Source: Holophagaceae bacterium
GTDB lineage: Bacteria > Acidobacteriota > Holophagae > Holophagales > Holophagaceae
Assembly (NCBI GenBank): GCA_025361125.1
Contig: JANYBM010000056.1
Span: forward strand, 1-59,480
Direction of reading: 5' to 3'
DNA length: 59,480 nt
Below the pieces are notes generated by a model. It was not told where the DNA came from. It saw only the letters and a program-made list of their open reading frames with translations, and searched no databases. Positions 50,901 to 59,480 of the stretch are shown one piece after another (the first letter of the stretch is position 1; each line of letters starts with the position of its first letter). Both the position numbers and the translations under genes were made by a program.

Positions 50901-52628
50901 ATGTCCCCCGAGCCCGAAAAAATTGGCCGCTATGAGGTTGGATACGTCATCGGACGTGGTTCCATGGGCGTGGTCTATCTGGCCGTGGACCCGCTGCTCA
51001 AGCGTTCCGTGGCCGTCAAGATCATGCGGGGAAAAAGCGGAAACGCCTCTGAAACCATCGAGCGGTTCAAGCGCGAGGCGGAGATCAGCGCGAAGCTGAA
51101 CCACCCGAACATCATCACGGTCTACGACGTGGGCGTGGATCCGGAAATGGGACCCTTCCTCACCATGGAATACATCACCGGCGCGAGTCTGGCGCAAGTC
51201 ATCAAGCTGAACCTGCCGGTGGACGAGGTCATGAAATTGCTCCTGCAAGGCATGTCGGCCCTGCAGGCAGCCCAGCTGGCGGGCATCGTCCACCGGGATG
51301 TCAAACCCGAGAATATGCTGGTGAGCCAGACGGGCCATTTGAAACTCATGGATTTCGGCATCGCCCGGGGCGACCAGTCACGGCTGACCGCCGAGGGGGT
51401 GATGTTCGGCACCCCCACCTATATCGCACCAGAGCTTTTGACTGGCGGCAGCCCGTCTCCGGCCACGGACCGCTATGCCTTCGCCGTGACCGCCTTCGAA
51501 GCCCTCACTGGCGCCCTTCCCTACCAAGGCTCGAGCGTGGGATCGACGCTCTACCGCATCGTCCATGAACCGCCCGCGATTCCACCGGACCTTGCTCCAG
51601 AGCTGCAAGCCGTTTTCCTGCGGGCCCTGTCCAAGGACCCTGCCGCACGGTACCCGGACCTGCCTGAGTTCATGGAAGCGCTCATCAACGCGGCCCCCCT
51701 TGACCGGGAACCACGGGCGAAACTGCTGGATAGCCTGGATGTCGCCAATACGAACACATCCAATTTCAACTTCCTCCCCATCACCTCTGACAATTTGCCC
51801 GCGATCGCAACACCGGGGCCGGACTCCGACGCCTCGGCTTCCACAAGCCAGTCGGATCCCCGGTCCGGCGGGGTTGATCCCGATCCGCCGACTTACCCCC
51901 TTCATCTGGAATCAATCCCAGGATCAAGGTCAGCTTCCACGTTGGCTTTGGCCGAGCCATCCATAAGTCCGCCGAACGTGGAGACCCGCGAATTCCTTCC
52001 TCGAATCGGAACGGATCTCCCGGAGAATCAAGGCCCATCCTTTCCAAAATCGACGCCGTCGCCCACGCCCCAGGTGCTCCGACCGGTCCCCTCTGGCAAA
52101 CCTGGAAAAGGCGGCCACGGACTGCGTTGGGCTGCGCTCACCATTCTGCTGATGGGCGGTCTTGGCGTGGGCGGTTATTTCTTCAGGGGCCCCAAGCAGA
52201 TCGCGCGAACCATCAAAGTGCTCAGTGAGCCCGCGGGTGCCGCGGTCTACCTGGAGGGCCAGAAGATCGGCGAGACCCCCCTCGACCATGTCGAGGTCAG
52301 GGCTGGTGTTTCGATGCTCAGGGTCAAGATGGCGGGCTATCTCTCCCAGAGCTACCGCCTCCGGGAGGGTGAAAATTCGGTGAAGGTTGTGATGAAGCGG
52401 CCACCGCGCGTCGTCGCCGTGGTCACTGATCCACCAGGAGCCACTGTCTTTCTCAATGGCAATCCCATGGGCGTGTCGCCCATCCAGAATCTTGGGATTC
52501 CCGCCGAGGGATCCTCCCAATTGAAGATCACCCATGATGGCTACACCCCGTGGGAAACCGAGGTGGATGCGAACTTTCCCTTCCCGGATCTGATCAGGCT
52601 CACTCCGCTGCCAAAAGCCCGGCACTAG
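50901..52628 (+). CDS. Transmembrane Ser/Thr protein kinase with PEGA repeats
   Basis: The protein has 575 residues. A Hanks-type kinase domain spans about 8-265: GRGSMGVVY (Gly loop), VAVKIM (ATP Lys), HRDVKPENML (catalytic loop), MDFGIARG (DFG), GTPTYIAPELL (APE). All catalytic residues are present. A disordered Pro/Ser-rich linker follows, then one membrane helix near 408-428 (LRWAALTILLMGGLGVGGYF). The periplasmic part carries two PEGA repeats (LSEPAGAAVYLEGQKIGETP and TDPPGATVFLNGNPMGVSP), which may bind wall or surface ligands. It should pass an envelope signal to cytosolic targets. No phosphatase gene is adjacent. Confidence 0.94.
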   Translation: MSPEPEKIGRYEVGYVIGRGSMGVVYLAVDPLLKRSVAVKIMRGKSGNASETIERFKREAEISAKLNHPNIITVYDVGVDPEMGPFLTMEYITGASLAQVIKLNLPVDEVMKLLLQGMSALQAAQLAGIVHRDVKPENMLVSQTGHLKLMDFGIARGDQSRLTAEGVMFGTPTYIAPELLTGGSPSPATDRYAFAVTAFEALTGALPYQGSSVGSTLYRIVHEPPAIPPDLAPELQAVFLRALSKDPAARYPDLPEFMEALINAAPLDREPRAKLLDSLDVANTNTSNFNFLPITSDNLPAIATPGPDSDASASTSQSDPRSGGVDPDPPTYPLHLESIPGSRSASTLALAEPSISPPNVETREFLPRIGTDLPENQGPSFPKSTPSPTPQVLRPVPSGKPGKGGHGLRWAALTILLMGGLGVGGYFFRGPKQIARTIKVLSEPAGAAVYLEGQKIGETPLDHVEVRAGVSMLRVKMAGYLSQSYRLREGENSVKVVMKRPPRVVAVVTDPPGATVFLNGNPMGVSPIQNLGIPAEGSSQLKITHDGYTPWETEVDANFPFPDLIRLTPLPKARH

Positions 52629-52730
52629 GGCATTTCTGGAGTGAGAACCACATGGAAGGCAATGGCGGTGCAGGAGAGCGGAGAACGCCCATCTTCCCGC
52701 GCTACCCTCCTCATTTTCTCCGCTCCCGAC

Positions 52731-52782
52731 GATCGCGCGTGTACGCGCTCCTGCTCGTTCCCCTCGCAGAGGCGGGAACCCT
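52731..52782. repeat. Palindromic repeat, intergenic copy related to the PLP gene insert
   Basis: The stretch from GATCGCGCG to GGGAACCCT has the same order of parts as 18349-18401: a CGCG hairpin, CGCGCTCC, GCTCG and CGGGAACCCT, with about three quarters identity. It lies between the kinase gene and a membrane protein gene. Confidence 0.75.
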
Positions 52783-52824
52783 CCTCCGCGTAGTGCTTAA
52801 ATGGTTGTGTCAGCGGAGCCTGCC

Positions 52825-53535
52825 ATGCCTGATCCAGTCCACTTCGACCATGTGTCCATCGCTCCCTTCGCCTACATCAGCGAGGCCTGGGGGCGGGTGA
52901 AGGGGCAGTACTGGATGTTCCTCGGCGTGACGGTGGGGGGGATGCTCATCGCGGGCCTGGTGCCCTTGGCGGTGATGATGGGTCCCATGATGTGCGGCAT
53001 CTTCCTCTGCTACCGCGAGCAGGGACGTGGGAAACCAGTGAGCTTCGAAATACTGTTCAAGGGCTTCGACCACTTTCTGGAATCGTTCATTGCAGCCTTG
53101 CTGATGGTGGCGGGGAGCCTGGTGCTAGTGGTGCCGATGATAGTCCTGATCATGTTCTCGGGCGTGTTCCTGGGGATGGCCAGCGCCTCATCGCACGCGC
53201 CGCAGGAGGGCACCATCGGCCTGATCATCCTTCTCGCCGTCGGGGCCTTTCTGCTGATCATGCTGGCCTCGGTGCTCTTGAACCTGCTCTTTTCCTTCAC
53301 CTTCCCCCTGATCGTGGATCGCGGCATGAAGGGGATGGACGCCGTGAAACTGAGCATGCGCGCGGCCTACGCGAACATCTGGGGCTTGCTGGGTCTCGGC
53401 CTGGTGGTCTTCGCCGTGAGTCTGGCGGGCGTCTGTTTCTGCTACGTGGGCGCGTTCCTGGTCATGCCCATCACCTTCGGCGCCCACTGGATCGCCTATG
53501 AACGTGTGTTCGGCCTGGCGGAGGCGGATGCTTAG
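52825..53535 (+). CDS. Multi-pass membrane protein
   Basis: The protein has 236 residues with five or six hydrophobic segments: FLGVTVGGMLIAGLVPLAVM, LMVAGSLVLVVPMIVLIMFS, IGLIILLAVGAFLLIMLASV, LLNLLFSFTFPLIVDRG and LGLVVFAVSLAGVCFCYVGA. The motif FPLIVDRGMKGMDAVKLSMR with an amphipathic helix resembles the DUF975-like glycerophosphoryl/poly-membrane family of small integral proteins. The ATG at 52825 has GGAG six bases upstream; ATG 52801 is in frame but has none. Role unknown. Confidence 0.7.
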   Translation: MPDPVHFDHVSIAPFAYISEAWGRVKGQYWMFLGVTVGGMLIAGLVPLAVMMGPMMCGIFLCYREQGRGKPVSFEILFKGFDHFLESFIAALLMVAGSLVLVVPMIVLIMFSGVFLGMASASSHAPQEGTIGLIILLAVGAFLLIMLASVLLNLLFSFTFPLIVDRGMKGMDAVKLSMRAAYANIWGLLGLGLVVFAVSLAGVCFCYVGAFLVMPITFGAHWIAYERVFGLAEADA

Positions 53536-53609
53536 GTCCGCACCATGAGCGCTGTCACAAAATTTTTCAGAACGGTCTAATATGCGGCTTCGGTGCCGAT
53601 CCGGATGTT

Positions 53610-55328
53610 CTACCTTTCTGGCTCCGCAGGCTCCATCGGCATCTCGTAGACACCGGCCAGACTGTACACATGTTCGTCAAGCACTCGCTGGAAACGGGCC
53701 GGGTCCGCTTCGGCGCGGCGGATGACTTTCAGGCAAAGTCCAGCCTGGAGTTCCGTGGCCATGGGTTTCCCATGGACTTGCAAGGCGAACCTGGACATAT
53801 CCCGGACCATGAAATCGAAGATCTGGTCCACCAGGTCATCCGGAATATTCTGCAGCACCGACTGCTCCAGGATGAGCTGACCATAGACCACCAGCGTGAA
53901 GATCTCACCCACGGCCAGCAGGAAATCAATGTCCTTCTGCTGGGCCGCGTCGGGCGCGGCCTTGAGCAGGAATTCCCGGAATGCTTCGATCTGCCCTGCA
54001 AAGATGCGGACATTGGGCAAGGGCCGGCTCTCATAAGCCTTGCGGTAGTCGTGGAACGTGATCTTGCCCAGGCCCTTCGTGGGCCCCTGATCAAACAGGA
54101 AGTCATCATTGCGGGCATCCAGACGAGGCGGAATTCCAGGGTATTCGGCCGGATGGAAGAAGTAGTTCTGCATGAATTTCAGGATGAGCGCGATGTTGAC
54201 GTGGACCGTGCCTTCCAGCTTCGGCAGGCCGCGGATATCGCGCGTGGCCGAATCGAAAAACATCTCCTTCTCGAAGCCCTTGGCGGCGATGACATCCCAC
54301 AGGAGATCCATCACCTGTTCCCCCTGGGTGGTCACCTTCATCTTCATCACGGGGTTGTAGAGCAGGTAGCGGCGGTCCTCTGCTGATGCGGAACGCAGGT
54401 AGTCCGAGGCCCGCTGCGCAAACAATTTCATGGCGGCAAGGCGCGAGAAGGCATCCACGAACGACTGTTTGACATGGGGGAAGTCGGTCACGGACTGGTT
54501 GTAGAGCCTCCGGCCTGAAGCATGGTTGATGGCCTCGTAAAACGCATGGGTGCAAATGCCGATGCTGGCCCAGCCCAGATTGAACTTGCCGATGTTCACG
54601 GTGTTAAGGGAGGCATTCCAGGCGGCGTCGCCGCGGGAAAGAAGGTCCCCCTCGCCGATGGGATAATCGTGCAACACGAACTCGGCCACATAGGACTGGG
54701 TCCCGGTGATGTTCTTCACCAGTTCGTACTTTTCATGCTGGCTGTCCACGGCGAAGAAAATGTATTCCCCACTGTCTGGCAGGCGGCCGAACGTCGACAC
54801 CATGCCTGCCTTGTTGCCGTTGCCGATGTAGAACTTGTCGCCCCGTGCCACATAGCCGCCGCTGGCTTGCGGGATGAGCAGCATGTCCGTGGCGTAGATG
54901 TCGGCCCCATGTTCCTTCTCGGAAAGGCCGAACGCGAAGATCGCGCCTGCGTCCAGAAGCTTCGCGGCCTTCTGCTTCAGGCCCTCGTTGCCGCTCATCC
55001 AGATGGGGCCAAGGCCCAGGATCGTGACCTGCCAGGTGTACCAGTAGACGAGCCCATAGAAGCCCAGCAATTCATTGAAGGCGCAAAGGCGCGATGTGTC
55101 CCAGCGGGCGTCTGGCCCGCCGTAGGTTGTGGGCGTGAGCAGCGTCGCGAAGATCTTTTCCTGCTTCGCGAAATCCAGGAAATCCGCGTACCAGACACGG
55201 CTGAAATCATCCTCCCTGAGCCGTCGTTTTCCCTTGGACTCGAAGAAAGCGACCGTCTTGCGCAGGATTTCATTCAGTTTGGGATCGGGATGGCTGGGCA
55301 CCAGCTTCTGGGGATTGAAGAGGACCAT
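53610..55328 (-). CDS. Acyl-CoA dehydrogenase family protein
   Basis: A flavoprotein of 572 residues in the acyl-CoA dehydrogenase superfamily, longer than the usual 380. N-terminal helices precede IFAFGLSEKEHGADIYATDM, which is the FAD-loop region (typical ALTEPxAGSD), then YIGNGNKAGMVSTFGR and the middle beta domain. The C-terminal helical region has NIGKFNLGWASIGICTHAFY and MKVTTQGEQVMDLLWDVIAA, then an extra domain of about 130 residues. The catalytic Glu cannot be placed with certainty. AAGGAG stands seven bases before the ATG at 55326-55328; an open extension to 55448 lacks homology. It is divergent from the GMC gene group. Confidence 0.88.
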   Translation of the reverse strand: MVLFNPQKLVPSHPDPKLNEILRKTVAFFESKGKRRLREDDFSRVWYADFLDFAKQEKIFATLLTPTTYGGPDARWDTSRLCAFNELLGFYGLVYWYTWQVTILGLGPIWMSGNEGLKQKAAKLLDAGAIFAFGLSEKEHGADIYATDMLLIPQASGGYVARGDKFYIGNGNKAGMVSTFGRLPDSGEYIFFAVDSQHEKYELVKNITGTQSYVAEFVLHDYPIGEGDLLSRGDAAWNASLNTVNIGKFNLGWASIGICTHAFYEAINHASGRRLYNQSVTDFPHVKQSFVDAFSRLAAMKLFAQRASDYLRSASAEDRRYLLYNPVMKMKVTTQGEQVMDLLWDVIAAKGFEKEMFFDSATRDIRGLPKLEGTVHVNIALILKFMQNYFFHPAEYPGIPPRLDARNDDFLFDQGPTKGLGKITFHDYRKAYESRPLPNVRIFAGQIEAFREFLLKAAPDAAQQKDIDFLLAVGEIFTLVVYGQLILEQSVLQNIPDDLVDQIFDFMVRDMSRFALQVHGKPMATELQAGLCLKVIRRAEADPARFQRVLDEHVYSLAGVYEMPMEPAEPER

Positions 55329-55520
55329 GCTTGACTCCTTGGGGTTCGGCTGGGGCCTGGGTGTCTGGCGCGCGTGTTCACGATCGTTCCGGGGCCTCAG
55401 AATTACACGGCTCCAGGCCGGTTTCATCTTGTCCTTGGGTAGGGGCATTGCCCGACGGCCCCGTACGCCGGAACCTCACAACAATGATGAGTTTTTCGCA
55501 GAAACGGCTTACGCTGCCTC

Positions 55521-55925
55521 ATGCCTTCTTCACCATTCAGCTCTGTCCGAGGCGTTTTCAGGGCCATCGCCGCTACTGTCGTGCCCGAAGCGGCCAGGCT
55601 GGATGAAAATAGCTGGCTTGAGCTGGAAGAAATCATCGGGAAGGCGCTGGAAGCCCGCCCGGCAGGGATTCGCCACCAGTTGACGCTCTTGGTGCGCGCC
55701 CTTGATCTCCTGCCCATCTTCCGTTTCGGACGGACTTTTCAGGGACTCGATCCAACGCGCCGCACCCAGTTTCTCCTCGGAATCCAGGATGCCCCCCTGC
55801 TCCTGCTTCGGCGTGGATTCTGGGGCCTGCGGACCCTGATCTTCATGGGCTACTACGGCCGCGAAGAAGGGCGGGCCGAAACAGGCTACCGGGCCGATCC
55901 ACGTGGCTGGGAGGCCCCCCGATGA
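55521..55925 (+). CDS. Gluconate 2-dehydrogenase subunit 3-like small protein
   Basis: The 134-residue protein begins FRAIAATVVPEAARLDEN and includes ALDLLPIFRFGRTFQGLDPT, RRTQFLLGIQDAPL and RTLIFMGYYGREEG, then TGYRADPRGW. This plan (an early P/E motif, a helical middle, and GYYG before a Gly-Tyr end) fits the subunit 3 family that accompanies GMC-type flavin dehydrogenases. It has no clear Tat signal, unlike many members. Its TGA overlaps the ATG of the GMC gene by four bases (ATGA), which strongly supports a complex of the two. Confidence 0.75.
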   Translation: MPSSPFSSVRGVFRAIAATVVPEAARLDENSWLELEEIIGKALEARPAGIRHQLTLLVRALDLLPIFRFGRTFQGLDPTRRTQFLLGIQDAPLLLLRRGFWGLRTLIFMGYYGREEGRAETGYRADPRGWEAPR

Positions 55926-57421
55926 TCGAAAAAGCCTTTGACGTCGTGATCGTCGGATCCGGGGCTGGCGGCGGGACGGTCGCCGAGGAACTCGCCGGGC
56001 TTGCCCGGGATGGGAAGAAAGTCCTGGTTCTGGAAAAGGGGCCACGATTTGCGGATTCCGAATTCGATGGACGCGAGCTGTCCATGGCCCCTTCCCTGTA
56101 CGCGGAAGAAGGCGGATTCCTGACCGCTGAAGGAACGATGACCCTCGCCTTCGGGTCGGCCTATGGCGGTTCGACGGTCGTCTATACCGGGACTTCCATG
56201 CAGCCTCCGGAAAGGGTGATCCGTAGCTGGGGAGTCCCAGGGCTCGATTTTTCGGATCTGGATTCCAGGGCTAAAAAATACGCGGGTGAGAATGGAGTGC
56301 ACCTCTTGCCTCCAGATTTATTGAATGAAAACAATAAATTATTCGTCGGAGGATGCGATAAGGCCGGATACCGGGCCGAGCAGTTCCCCATCAATGTCCG
56401 CGGCTGCAAGGGCTCCAGCCTGTGCAATCTTGGCTGTCCCAACGGCGCCAAGCAGGGCACCCACCGAGTCCAGCTCCCGACCGCGGAGCGGGCCGGCGTC
56501 GAGGTCGTGACCCGGGCCGAGGCGGTGCGGATCGAGGAGCGGGCGCTGATTGTCCAGGTCCAGGAGAAGAAACCCGGAGCGAAAGGTCTTCCCTCGGAGT
56601 GGGCCCCCGGCAAGTACCGCATCAGGGCCGGCACGATCGTGCTTGCGGGCAGCGCCATCGGAACTCCGGCTCTGCTGCTCCGGTCGGATCTCCCTGGCCT
56701 CCCGAAACGCGTCGGTGAAGGCTTCACCTGCCACCCCGCGCATATCCTGGCCGCCGAACATCCCCACCCCATCACGAATGATGTCGGGCATCCGAAAAGT
56801 TTTTTCCTGGACCGCTCCGTGGAGGAGGGCTTCCTCCTCGAAACCTGCATGTACTTCCCTTTCACCACCGCAAAGAACCTGGCCGGGTTCGGCGCCCCCC
56901 ACTCGCACCTGATGCACGCCTTCCCAAGGCTGCAGATGATCTTGGTCCTGGCGTGCGACAAAGCGATTTCCGGCAACCGGGTCACCGTGGACCGCGCCGG
57001 AAAGCCGGTGGTCCACTACCGTTTCACCCCCGAGGTCATCACGTCGCTCATCCGCGCCACCCGCGCTTCGGCGCGGATCTTTTTCGCTGCCGGAGCGCTG
57101 CGGGTCCACGCGCCCTCGGCCGATCCTCCCCTTCTTGAGCGTAGTGAAATTCCAGACATAGATCAGCGCATCGAGGAGCGGCATTTCAAGGAAGGCAAGA
57201 TTTCCGTATCGGCGGCGCACTTGATGGGCGGCTGTGGAATGGGAACAGGCCCTATTGATTCCGTGACGGATTCCTTTGGCCGTGTGCATGGAATTCCCTG
57301 GCTGCGGGTGGCCGATGCGAGCCTGTTCCCCGACTCGCTTGAAATCAATCCCTACCTGACCATCATGGCGCTTGCGGGCCGCGTGGCTGGAAAACTGCTG
57401 GAGGAAAAGGCATGGCAATAA
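55922..57421 (+). CDS. GMC family FAD-dependent oxidoreductase
   Basis: The protein has 499 residues. FDVVIVGSGAGGGTVAEELA (6-25) is the FAD Rossmann motif, followed by VLVLEKG, the AFGSAYGGSTVVYTGTSMQP flavin loop, a Cys-rich insert (GCKGSSLCNLGCPNGAKQG) that may bind an Fe-S centre or structural metal, IVLAGSAIGTPALL, and the C-terminal AHLMGGCGMG and DASLFPDSLEINP with the usual catalytic His/Asn pair region. It oxidises an alcohol or sugar of unknown identity. It overlaps the preceding small subunit by four bases and the ThDP enzyme by ten, so the three are one translational unit. Confidence 0.93.
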   Translation: MIEKAFDVVIVGSGAGGGTVAEELAGLARDGKKVLVLEKGPRFADSEFDGRELSMAPSLYAEEGGFLTAEGTMTLAFGSAYGGSTVVYTGTSMQPPERVIRSWGVPGLDFSDLDSRAKKYAGENGVHLLPPDLLNENNKLFVGGCDKAGYRAEQFPINVRGCKGSSLCNLGCPNGAKQGTHRVQLPTAERAGVEVVTRAEAVRIEERALIVQVQEKKPGAKGLPSEWAPGKYRIRAGTIVLAGSAIGTPALLLRSDLPGLPKRVGEGFTCHPAHILAAEHPHPITNDVGHPKSFFLDRSVEEGFLLETCMYFPFTTAKNLAGFGAPHSHLMHAFPRLQMILVLACDKAISGNRVTVDRAGKPVVHYRFTPEVITSLIRATRASARIFFAAGALRVHAPSADPPLLERSEIPDIDQRIEERHFKEGKISVSAAHLMGGCGMGTGPIDSVTDSFGRVHGIPWLRVADASLFPDSLEINPYLTIMALAGRVAGKLLEEKAWQ

Positions 57422-59127
57422 CCGGCGCGGCGCACGTTCTGCAGGCTTTGGAGGACGAAGGCATCCGCTTGGCCTTCGGGATTCCTGGAACCCACAACAT
57501 CGAGCTTTACGACCTGCTTGTCGCATCCAAATCGGTGCGGCCGGTCCTGGTGACGGATGAGCAGAGCGCTTCCTTCATGGCTGACGCCGCCTGGCGGGCG
57601 TCGGGAATCATGGCCTGCGTCAACATCGTTCCAGGCGCCGGTCTGACCCACGCCATGTCCGGCATCGCCGAAGCCTTCATGGATGGAATCCCGATGCTGG
57701 TACTCGGATGCGGGATCCGTCGGGATACTGGAAAGGCCTACCAGTTGCATGATGTCGATCAACTGGCTTTGGCCGCGCCAGTCACGAAAGGCACCTTCCG
57801 CCCCGAACGCGGCGAAGACATCTACGGAACCATCCGAAAAGCTTGCCGCTTGGCCCGCGAAGGTTGCCCGGGGCCGGTTTTCGTGGAAATACCGGCGAAT
57901 CTTTACATCCTGGGTCAACCAGAATCGGCGCCTTGGCAGGAGGAGAAGCCGGCCAGCCAACCGATTTCTCCTGAGCTTCTGAAACGATGCGCCGAGGTTC
58001 TGTCGAAAGCCAAGCATCCGCTCATCTACCTGGGCCTGGGAGCTGCAGGGGCCGGCGCCGACCTGGTCACCCTGGCCGAAAAGCTTGAAGCGCCCGTCTC
58101 CAGCACCTTCCAGGGCAAGGGCGTGTTTCCAGAAAGCCATCCCTTGTTCCTGTGGCCCGGCTTCGGAGCGGCCGCTCCTTCCTTTGCCCGGGTGGTGGCT
58201 GGAGGTTGCGATGCCACGCTCGCGATCGGGTGCAGATTCGGTGAAGTCGCCACCGGCAGCTACGGACTGGCTCCACCGTCGCCGCTCATCCATGTGGACA
58301 TCGATGCCGGAGCGCTGGGAAGGAATTTTCCGGCTGATATCGCGGTCAACTGCGACGCGGCGGAGTTCGTGCGAGCTCTGCTGCCGATGCTTTCCAGCCG
58401 GGCTGAAAGCGATTATCTGCGAAACAAAATAAAGGCAGGCCGAGCCGAGGCCGCCGCCGAAATCCAGTTGCCCTCCGACACCGGAGTATCGCCTGGCCGG
58501 CTGTTGAAGACCCTGCAGGAGGTCTTTGGGCCGGATACAGTTTTCACCAGCGACAGTGGCAATGGTACTTTTTTGGCCATTGAAGGATTGGTCCTGGACA
58601 AACCTGGGCGGCTGCTCGGTCCGATGGATTATTCCTGCATGGGCTATTCGGTCCCGGCCGCCATCGGCGCCAAGCTGGCCTGCCCGGATGTCCCGGTTGT
58701 TGCCCTCGCGGGTGATGGCGCCTTCCTGATGACAGGCCTTGAAATGTTGACCGCGGCGAGCCTTGGCTTGGCCGCCGCTTTCCTCGTTCTCCGGGACCGC
58801 GAACTGGCCCAGATCGCGCAGTTCCAGGGTGTCGCCTACAACCGGAAAGCCTGCAGCGAACTCCCTGACTACGATCTCGCCGCAATCAGTGCCGGGGTCG
58901 GCGTTGAATGCCTTCAGCTCAAGCAAGATGCGGACATCGGCCAAGTCCTGGAGCGGGCAAAAACCATCCTTTCAGAAGGCCGTCCCGTCGCCATCGACGT
59001 GGCGATCGATTACTCGCGGAAGACTTTTTTCACCAAGGGCGTCGTCCGCACAACCCTCGGCCGACTCCCCTGGATGGATCGCCTCCGCTTCGTGGGTCGG
59101 GCGGTGGGCCGGAAGCTATTCGAATGA
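57412..59127 (+). CDS. Thiamine diphosphate-dependent enzyme (acetolactate synthase-like)
   Basis: The protein has 571 residues in the order PYR, central and PP domain. The catalytic Glu is in VTDEQSASFMADAA (about residue 50) and the ThDP Mg motif is ALAGDGAFLMTGLEML, where the usual Asn of GDG-N is replaced: the sequence continues LVLRDRELAQIAQFQ, like the DGEL-type variant clade. The family includes acetolactate synthase, benzaldehyde or benzoylformate enzymes, oxalyl-CoA decarboxylase and 2-hydroxyacyl-CoA lyase; the context with GMC and acyl-CoA dehydrogenases argues against simple branched-chain amino acid synthesis, and no regulatory subunit is next to it. It starts ten bases inside the GMC gene. 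Substrate unknown. Confidence 0.88.
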   Translation: MAITGAAHVLQALEDEGIRLAFGIPGTHNIELYDLLVASKSVRPVLVTDEQSASFMADAAWRASGIMACVNIVPGAGLTHAMSGIAEAFMDGIPMLVLGCGIRRDTGKAYQLHDVDQLALAAPVTKGTFRPERGEDIYGTIRKACRLAREGCPGPVFVEIPANLYILGQPESAPWQEEKPASQPISPELLKRCAEVLSKAKHPLIYLGLGAAGAGADLVTLAEKLEAPVSSTFQGKGVFPESHPLFLWPGFGAAAPSFARVVAGGCDATLAIGCRFGEVATGSYGLAPPSPLIHVDIDAGALGRNFPADIAVNCDAAEFVRALLPMLSSRAESDYLRNKIKAGRAEAAAEIQLPSDTGVSPGRLLKTLQEVFGPDTVFTSDSGNGTFLAIEGLVLDKPGRLLGPMDYSCMGYSVPAAIGAKLACPDVPVVALAGDGAFLMTGLEMLTAASLGLAAAFLVLRDRELAQIAQFQGVAYNRKACSELPDYDLAAISAGVGVECLQLKQDADIGQVLERAKTILSEGRPVAIDVAIDYSRKTFFTKGVVRTTLGRLPWMDRLRFVGRAVGRKLFE

Positions 59128-59341
59128 TCCATCTTGCCAAGCCGCCGCGGAGACACTTGGCCTTGGAGCTTTCTCATTTTCAAAATTTGGAAGCTGTTTT
59201 AGAGTCCCCTTCGACCGTGGCGGAAACCTTCCTTTCCTGACTGCCCATTCCCACCGCGATCCCGTAGAATGGACCCAAGCCCGCTTCTGGTCCTGAAGGG
59301 GCTTTTATGTTCAGTCCCTGTTCCTTTTTTTGGAGGCGGCC

Positions 59342-59480
59342 ATGTCCACCGTTACCTCGAAAGCTTTAGAACTCATCGAACTTGAAAACCACTACGGCGC
59401 GCACAATTACAGCCCCCTGGATGTAGTCTGCACGCGGGCCGAAGGCGTTTTTCTCGAGGACGTGGACGGCAAGAAATACA
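59342..59480 (+). CDS. rocD: Ornithine aminotransferase, N-terminal part (cut by window)
   Basis: Only the first 46 residues are present: STVTSKALELIELENHYGAH, then NYSPLDVVCTRAEGVFLEDV and DGKKY. This is the characteristic beginning of ornithine--oxo-acid transaminase, with HNYxPLxVV followed by GxFLxDVDGKKY. The enzyme is PLP-dependent and turns ornithine and 2-oxoglutarate to glutamate semialdehyde and glutamate. GGAGG lies seven bases before the ATG. The 214-base gap upstream shows no clear gene. Confidence 0.88.
   Translation, partial: MSTVTSKALELIELENHYGAHNYSPLDVVCTRAEGVFLEDVDGKKY

Noticed and set aside
59124-59240. 38-codon frame overlapping the end of the ThDP enzyme gene (ATGA)
   Set aside because: The overlap is suggestive, but the peptide has no recognisable feature or homolog; too short to support.

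Overview
The window reads as a chromosomal segment of a GC-rich (roughly 60%), Gram-negative heterotroph. lpxC and rlpA imply an outer membrane, ispD implies the MEP isoprenoid pathway, and ribonucleotide reduction uses a B12-dependent class II enzyme. The gene mix and protein style (DUF4388/SPOR envelope protein, PEGA-tailed Ser/Thr kinase, long aromatic amino acid hydroxylase, HisC-phosphatase fusion) remind me most of Acidobacteriota of the Holophaga/Geothrix type. That placement is inference; no rRNA gene is present to settle it. The window holds about 54 protein-coding genes or gene remnants, one tRNA-Thr(CGU), one small SRP RNA gene and several families of short repeats.

Layout. 1-9 kb: a frameshifted metzincin protease at the left edge, class II fructose-bisphosphate aldolase facing a Ppx/GppA phosphatase, dihydroorotase followed by an SDR enzyme, a small membrane protein, an F420-reductase-like protein and a lipoprotein with Ig-like repeats. 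9-12 kb: a LysR regulator, phenylalanine hydroxylase and pterin carbinolamine dehydratase, an aromatic amino acid oxidation unit. 12-21 kb: murD, an EAL protein, the rbfA-truB pair, a polyprenyl diphosphate synthase, yajQ, a trans-sulfuration PLP enzyme facing its likely Lrp-type regulator, a coupled pair of unknown genes and tRNA-Thr. 21-30 kb: prolyl oligopeptidase, a PIN-PhoH ATPase, two tandem paralogous membrane proteins, tyrS coupled to a DUF4388-TM-SPOR protein, and rlpA. 30-40 kb: ispD, lpxC, then a compact histidine operon, hisD-hisC/HAD-hisB-hisH-hisA-hisF-hisIE-hisZ-hisG, in which almost every junction overlaps by a few bases. 40-45 kb: accessory genes, a broken DUF2400-type gene, dense repeats and the SRP RNA gene. 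45-53 kb: nrdJ, a BRO-N/DinD-like gene between inverted repeats, an FMN reductase, a PEGA-tailed Ser/Thr kinase and a membrane protein. 53-59 kb: an acyl-CoA dehydrogenase facing a three-gene unit (gluconate dehydrogenase subunit 3-like, GMC oxidoreductase, ThDP enzyme). The start of an ornithine aminotransferase gene closes the window.

How the genes work together. The his operon encodes every step from PRPP and ATP to histidine except a stand-alone histidinol-phosphate phosphatase. A HAD domain fused to HisC, in an operon where HisB is dehydratase only, is the natural candidate for that step. HisG is the short form and comes with its partner HisZ. phhA and phhB form a hydroxylase and cofactor-recycling pair beside a LysR regulator.

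Most unusual signals: (i) GC-rich palindromic repeats of one family lie between genes, inside the PLP enzyme gene as an in-frame insertion of about 19 codons, and in a block beside the SRP RNA gene bounded by a 14-bp direct repeat that looks like a target-site duplication; (ii) several intergenic arrays have exact 7-nt periodicity with drifting sequence; (iii) a helically phased set of GAATTC palindromes lies between the PLP enzyme and the Lrp regulator; (iv) the HisC-HAD fusion; (v) hisD has no usual start codon outside lpxC until codon TTG at 32018. No CRISPR array, complete insertion sequence or prophage was seen.
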